A stretch of DNA of 64,000 bases from Raphanus sativus (lineage: Eukaryota; Streptophyta; Magnoliopsida; Brassicales; Brassicaceae), in contig NC_079519.1 in the NCBI RefSeq assembly GCF_000801105.2, positions 27,193,288 through 27,257,287 of the forward strand, in the 5' to 3' direction. Position 1 is the first letter of the stretch. Every line of letters starts with the position of its first letter. The notes under the pieces were generated by a model. The model was not told the DNA's origin. It worked only from the letters and a program-made list of their open reading frames with translations, and did no database searches. A program made the translations under genes and the position numbers. Positions 60,052-64,000 of the stretch are shown piece by piece.

Positions 60052-60275
60052 TTCGCCTGAGATTACCAAGAAGCCAACGACGAGTGAGTGAGGAGTGGTC
60101 AAGTCGTGAACTTTTTGGCTTGAGCGACTATAACCAAATCACTGATTTGAAATCAGAAAACAATGACCGTGTCAATTCGGTTGGTTAAATAATCGGTTCA
60201 AATTGATTTTACACTGACCGGTTCAACTCCTGTTGCCAAAACGGTTTAATCAAAGTTGGTTCACTTGGGATGAAC

Positions 60276-61212
60276 CGGGAAAAGTGCCTATTCCAACCTG
60301 AACAATTTGGATCGTGCCAAATACAACCCGAACTAATGGTTAGTGCCAAATACGACCTGAACTCAATTAAAACTTTAAAAACCTACCCGAACTTTTTAAA
60401 ACGTGCATAAATCTACATTGAAATATTATTAAAAAGTTGAAATTACATAAATTATTATTTTTTCATCGTATTAAATTTAAAACTTTGGTGATAATTTTTT
60501 CTGATTTATATAAATACATAACATGTTTTTACTTATTATATCTTCAATAAACTTGTATATTACTAAAATATAAATAATAAAATATTTATAATTAAATTAT
60601 CTTAGATATACTTAAAATTTTAAATTTATTTATAAATAAAAATGTATAGATTATTTTTATTTTTTAAACTTAAGTGAATTTTTTTTCAAATTTATTATTA
60701 TATATTTTAATATTTTGTTCAAAATTTTGAAGTTATTTATATTTTGAACCTTTTACCTTTCAAAATTGAACAAAATATTAAAATATATAATAATAACTTT
60801 TGAAAAAAATCACTTAAGTTTTAAAAATAAAAATAATCTATACAAGAAATTTTTATAAATAACTTCAAAATTTTAAGTATATTTGAGATCATGTAATTAT
60901 AAATATTTTATTATTTATATTTTAGTAAGATATAAGTTTATTGAAGATATAATAAGTAAAAACATGTTATATATTTATATAAATTAGAAAAAATTATCAC
61001 CAAAGTTTTAAAATTTAATACGATGAAAAATAGTAGTTTATGTAATTTCAACTTTTTAATAATATTTCAATGTAGATTTATGCACATTTTAAAAAGTTCG
61101 GGTAGGTTTTTAAAGTTTTAATTGAGTTCAGGTCGTATTTGGCACTAACCATTAGTTCGGGTTGTATTTGGCACGATCCAAATTGTTCAGGTTGGAATAA
61201 ACACTTTTCCCG
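60276..61212. mobile_element. Foldback Mutator-like MITE, near-perfect palindrome
   Basis: The two halves are inverted copies over almost their full length (about 455 bp arms, centre near 60,745). Ends are CGGGAAAAGTG, flanked by a direct repeat of 8-10 bp (gggatgaacc, 60267-60276 and 61212-61221), consistent with the 9-bp duplication of Mutator-like elements. Matching pairs include ttccaacctgaac/gttcaggttggaa and cctacccgaac/gttcgggtagg. It is non-coding. Its near edge lies about 225 bp upstream of the PPR start codon. Confidence 0.88.
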
Positions 61213-61370
61213 GGATGAACCTTGGCCAGAATCAACCTCGTACCCGGTCTTACTCAACTCTTTTAGGTAACTAACCATTTCTAGAATCAGAATAAAATTG
61301 GATAAAAACCTAATTATTCATCAGGGAATTACACAAGATAAAAATGGATAATTAGTTCTTTACTTTGTAA

Positions 61371-61410
61371 CTAAATTTTAACCCGCCCTTTGATGGCGGG
61401 TAATTTTTGT
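61371..61410 (-). mobile_element. Decayed Helitron 3' end
   Basis: ctaaattttaacccgccc with gatggcgggt resembles the Helitron 3' end at 10496 (CTAG plus hairpin), with CTAG changed to CTAA on the plus strand. The matching 5' end was not found. The AT-rich sequence to about 62,070 may be its body. Confidence 0.4.
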
Positions 61411-62091
61411 TTTAATTTTTTTTTGAGATTTTTGTTTTATGTTTTTGTAATTATATTTGTAATTATTAATTTAGTTTGATATAATTTTGGTGACTATATT
61501 AAATATGTCAAGTACGTAACTATATACTTGTACTATATGCATTTCAAAGATTATTTTAAACTTTATTTCTAAAGTTTACAACATATTATATTTTTTAGTA
61601 GCTACTAAATATAATTAGTCAAAAATATTCGTATAAAAAAAATCTGACTTGGAATCGATCCGAAAATTAAAGTTTTATATTCAGTGTTTTGAAACCCGAC
61701 CCAGATCCAAGATTGAACCGGTAAATCCGGTGATCCAAGATAAATCAGATTTAGGTTTTATAAAAAATAATATTTTAAAAGTCAAAAATCACTAAAACTT
61801 GGAACCCGATTAGTGACTAATAGATAACTTCTACTTTTTATTTTAGTTTTTAATTATGTTTTTAAAATCTGTTTTGTATAACTTTTAGTAAATAAATTAG
61901 GTTTTTTAATTTTTCTATCGACCATTTATTAATAATATTTTAATTTTATTAGAAATAGAATATATTTTGTATAATGTATTGTTGGTATATTTTGAGGTTT
62001 TTCTATTTTGTGGGTGCATTGGTTTTACGATTTATAAATTATATATGCATATTCTTTCATTTGGTTGATGTAATCGTAGATGGAGTAGATT

Positions 62092-63087
62092 TTTTTTTTT
62101 CCGTCAAGATTTTATATTAAATAAAGGCCAGAGCCCAAAAGCTTACAACCAAACGAGCCCGCTAACTTCGGGCCCAAATTACAATCCGAAACGGGCCTAC
62201 AGCCCAAACAAACCAAAACCCTAGCGCTACGGAATGCTCGGGATGTCAGCCGCCGCGTAGATCTAACCTTGGGAGAATCAAGATACGTGTTCACATCCTC
62301 GTCCTCGAGAGACACGCGTCACGCAGGCCAGCACACCACCACCGCTTCACGCTACCACCGGGGAACCACACCTCAGTTCACCGGAACCCAACCGGAGCTC
62401 ACAAACTCCACACATCCTCATCGCGAACACTTTTTCGATCTAGGATGGCTCTAATCGGAGAGAGCATCAATCGTCGCTACGAGATCTCATCCCCCGTAGT
62501 TTATCGCACACACCCTAGAGAACGCTTCACATGCATCACCAACCTTCCCGCCGGAGACCTTCACCCTCCTCCGACGAGACCACGGTCAACCAAACCCAAA
62601 CGAACCACAAAGAGAAGAAAAGAAAAAAAAAAACCTAAACCCTAATAAACTAGGAGCCGAAAGCCGGCGGCGCAAGACAGTGGAGATCATCACACCCCGG
62701 AGACTAGAACCGATGACGGTGGAACCGAAGAGGCTTCCCCGTCGCGGATACGAAGGCCGGCGTCGATGGAGCTAAGGTAGCCTCCATCTCCCAGAAGTAG
62801 ACCCAAACAAAAGATGTCTTCACCGCGCCATCAACCCACCACCGCGTCGTTGCTCCAAGAACAGAACCACCGCTGAGGTGGCTGGCCAGAGTTCGGACAA
62901 AGCAGATGCCGGAGGAGATAGAGAGGAAAAACATCAGACTAAATTTTAGCTTAAAGAAAACAGACACCGACGGCGGCACGGACGCTAACGCACCGACCGA
63001 CCGCCGGGTCCAAACCACGATTCACTTTTTCTCTCTTTTCTTTCTCTTCTCTCTCCAAACCACGATTCACTTTTTTGTGCCTTGTTC
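62092..63087 (-). mobile_element. About 1-kb retroposon with poly(A) and 15-bp target duplication
   Basis: The exact 15-bp sequence tagatggagtagatt flanks both sides (62077-62091 and 63088-63102). On the minus strand the insert ends in a poly(A) run (T-run 62091-62101), the structure of LINE-driven retroposition. It is distinctly GC-richer than its surroundings. Its 5' part has a 44-bp direct repeat of ccaaaccacgattcactttt. A 104-codon minus-strand frame (62704-63018) has no recognised domain. It may be a non-autonomous LINE derivative or a processed transcript copy. Confidence 0.82.
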
Positions 63088-63499
63088 TAGATGGAGTAGA
63101 TTAAGTTGTTGTATTTTTAATGTAGGTTCTGACTAATATTAGTTGAATTAGTTAGTATATAATTAGGGGAAATAAATATAATTATAGGAAGCACAAAAAG
63201 TAATATGCCAAGGAAAATCAAAGGTAAATCTATAAAAGGTATTCTGATTTAATTATATTGATAGTATAAGAATCGATACTAAATACCGGTTTACAAGCAA
63301 CAATACGCTTTTAGTTCGTTTCTTTGGCAAGAACAGAATCAAAGCGTTGTGAGAACAATCAGCAACTTTTGATGATGGCTATACTGCAGCTTTTCCAACA
63401 CTTTTGGTTCCATAAATATGTCTCATATGAACTTGAAGTTAAGTGCTTTCTCAAGAAACACGCTTCTTCAGTGCCTCCCCAATAATCACAGTCCACAGA

Positions 63500-63569
63500 T
63501 CAGATCAGGGTCTGCAACCCATGTTTAATATTGTTGGACATCAGGGCATAAGCTTCCTTGTCACAACCT
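63500..63569 (-). CDS. Candidate 3' exon of an unidentified gene
   Basis: On the minus strand a T-rich tract ending GTTTTCAG leads into an open stretch with GCDKEAYALMSNNIKHG..LQTLI and a TGA, followed by possible 3' UTR. Codon structure is good but short, and no matching upstream exon was recognised within the window. It could be the last exon of a gene extending beyond 64,000 or a gene relic. Confidence 0.3.
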
Positions 63570-64000
63570 GAAAACACACTCGAATCAATGATTTGAAATA
63601 GCCAAATTAAATAGAGAACGTTAAGGATTATAACCAATGGAGTTAAGAACTTAAGATCACTACTGATGATTTAGACAAAAGAAAGGACAGACCCTGGATT
63701 TCAAATAAACCGAACAGAGCTTCAGTAACGCCATATGCAACCAATAGAGAAACAACACACCAATTTTCTGTCATTTTCCTTTTTCAGATATAACTAAAAC
63801 TAGACACATAGAAAGTTTTAAGATGTCCACTCTAGTAGCCGTGTGAAAATACTAGTAAGCTTAAGGTATAATAAGTATGAGAGCTTTTCACCACTCTAAC
63901 AAGTTATATCGCTGTTCTGATTGTGATAAAGTTATTGCTACCCCCAACAAAAAAACCGAGACGTTCTTACTCAAATAATGGCTGTATTATCTTCTTTTTG
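63570..64000. other. Intergenic or intronic sequence, nothing recognised
   Basis: No reading frame, repeat boundary or RNA gene is supported in the final 430 bases. Confidence 0.3.

Noticed and set aside
60052..60102. Upstream extension of the PPR frame
   Set aside because: It begins with a TTG codon. The ATG at 60051 gives the MLARV start and mitochondrial presequence expected of Rfo-like proteins.
62704..63018. 104-codon frame in the retroposon as a gene
   Set aside because: No domain is recognised, and it lies entirely within a poly(A)-ended insertion, so coding function is unsupported.

Overview
The window is nuclear DNA of a plant in the Brassicaceae, tribe Brassiceae. Radish (Raphanus) is the best guess. 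The evidence is many-exon genes with plant splice signals, an AT-rich and transposon-filled intergenic space, and a gene order that, from memory, matches Arabidopsis thaliana chromosome 1 around At1g63640-At1g63680: CH-domain kinesin, EGL3, GMP synthase, a DUF4378/TRM-like protein, MurE. An Rf-like PPR gene follows. It resembles the radish Ogura restorer (Rfo/PPR-B) closely enough to favour Raphanus.

Layout. 0.2-1.3 kb: TIR-domain gene remnants (-). 1.5-7.2 kb: 20-exon kinesin-14 gene (-) with an AT-AC (U12-type) intron. 8.7-20.5 kb: mobile DNA, namely a SINE, three Helitrons joined end to end, a minisatellite-bearing element and several MITEs. 20.8-23.9 kb: intact seven-exon EGL3-type bHLH gene (+). 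26.2-31.5 kb: Ty3/gypsy LTR retrotransposon (-) with matching LTRs and a 5-bp target duplication, disabled by a frameshift and a stop. 31.7-33.2 kb: GMP synthase pseudogene (-). 33.7-38.6 kb: tandem duplication, Helitron, an unrecognised broken gene, a small retroposon and a Harbinger-like MITE. 38.8-41.0 kb: TRM/DUF4378 gene (-). 43.0-54.2 kb: a CACTA-type element, more Helitrons, local duplications and a second minisatellite element. 54.3-57.0 kb: MurE-like gene (+). 57.9-60.1 kb: Rf-like PPR gene (-), tail to tail with MurE. 60.3-64 kb: near-perfect foldback element, a retroposon and an undecided 3' exon.

The genes do not form a pathway; they are a conserved chromosomal neighbourhood. EGL3 acts in epidermal-cell fate and anthocyanin control, the kinesin on microtubules, MurE in the plastid and the PPR protein in mitochondria. 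The exon chains of the kinesin (3216 nt), EGL3 (1818 nt), MurE (2304 nt), TRM (1857 or 1866 nt) and PPR (2061 nt) genes each sum to a multiple of three with one terminal stop, which supports the models. Loss of GMP synthase here while its neighbours survive fits gene fractionation after the Brassiceae genome triplication. No CRISPR array, rRNA gene or convincing functional tRNA gene was seen.
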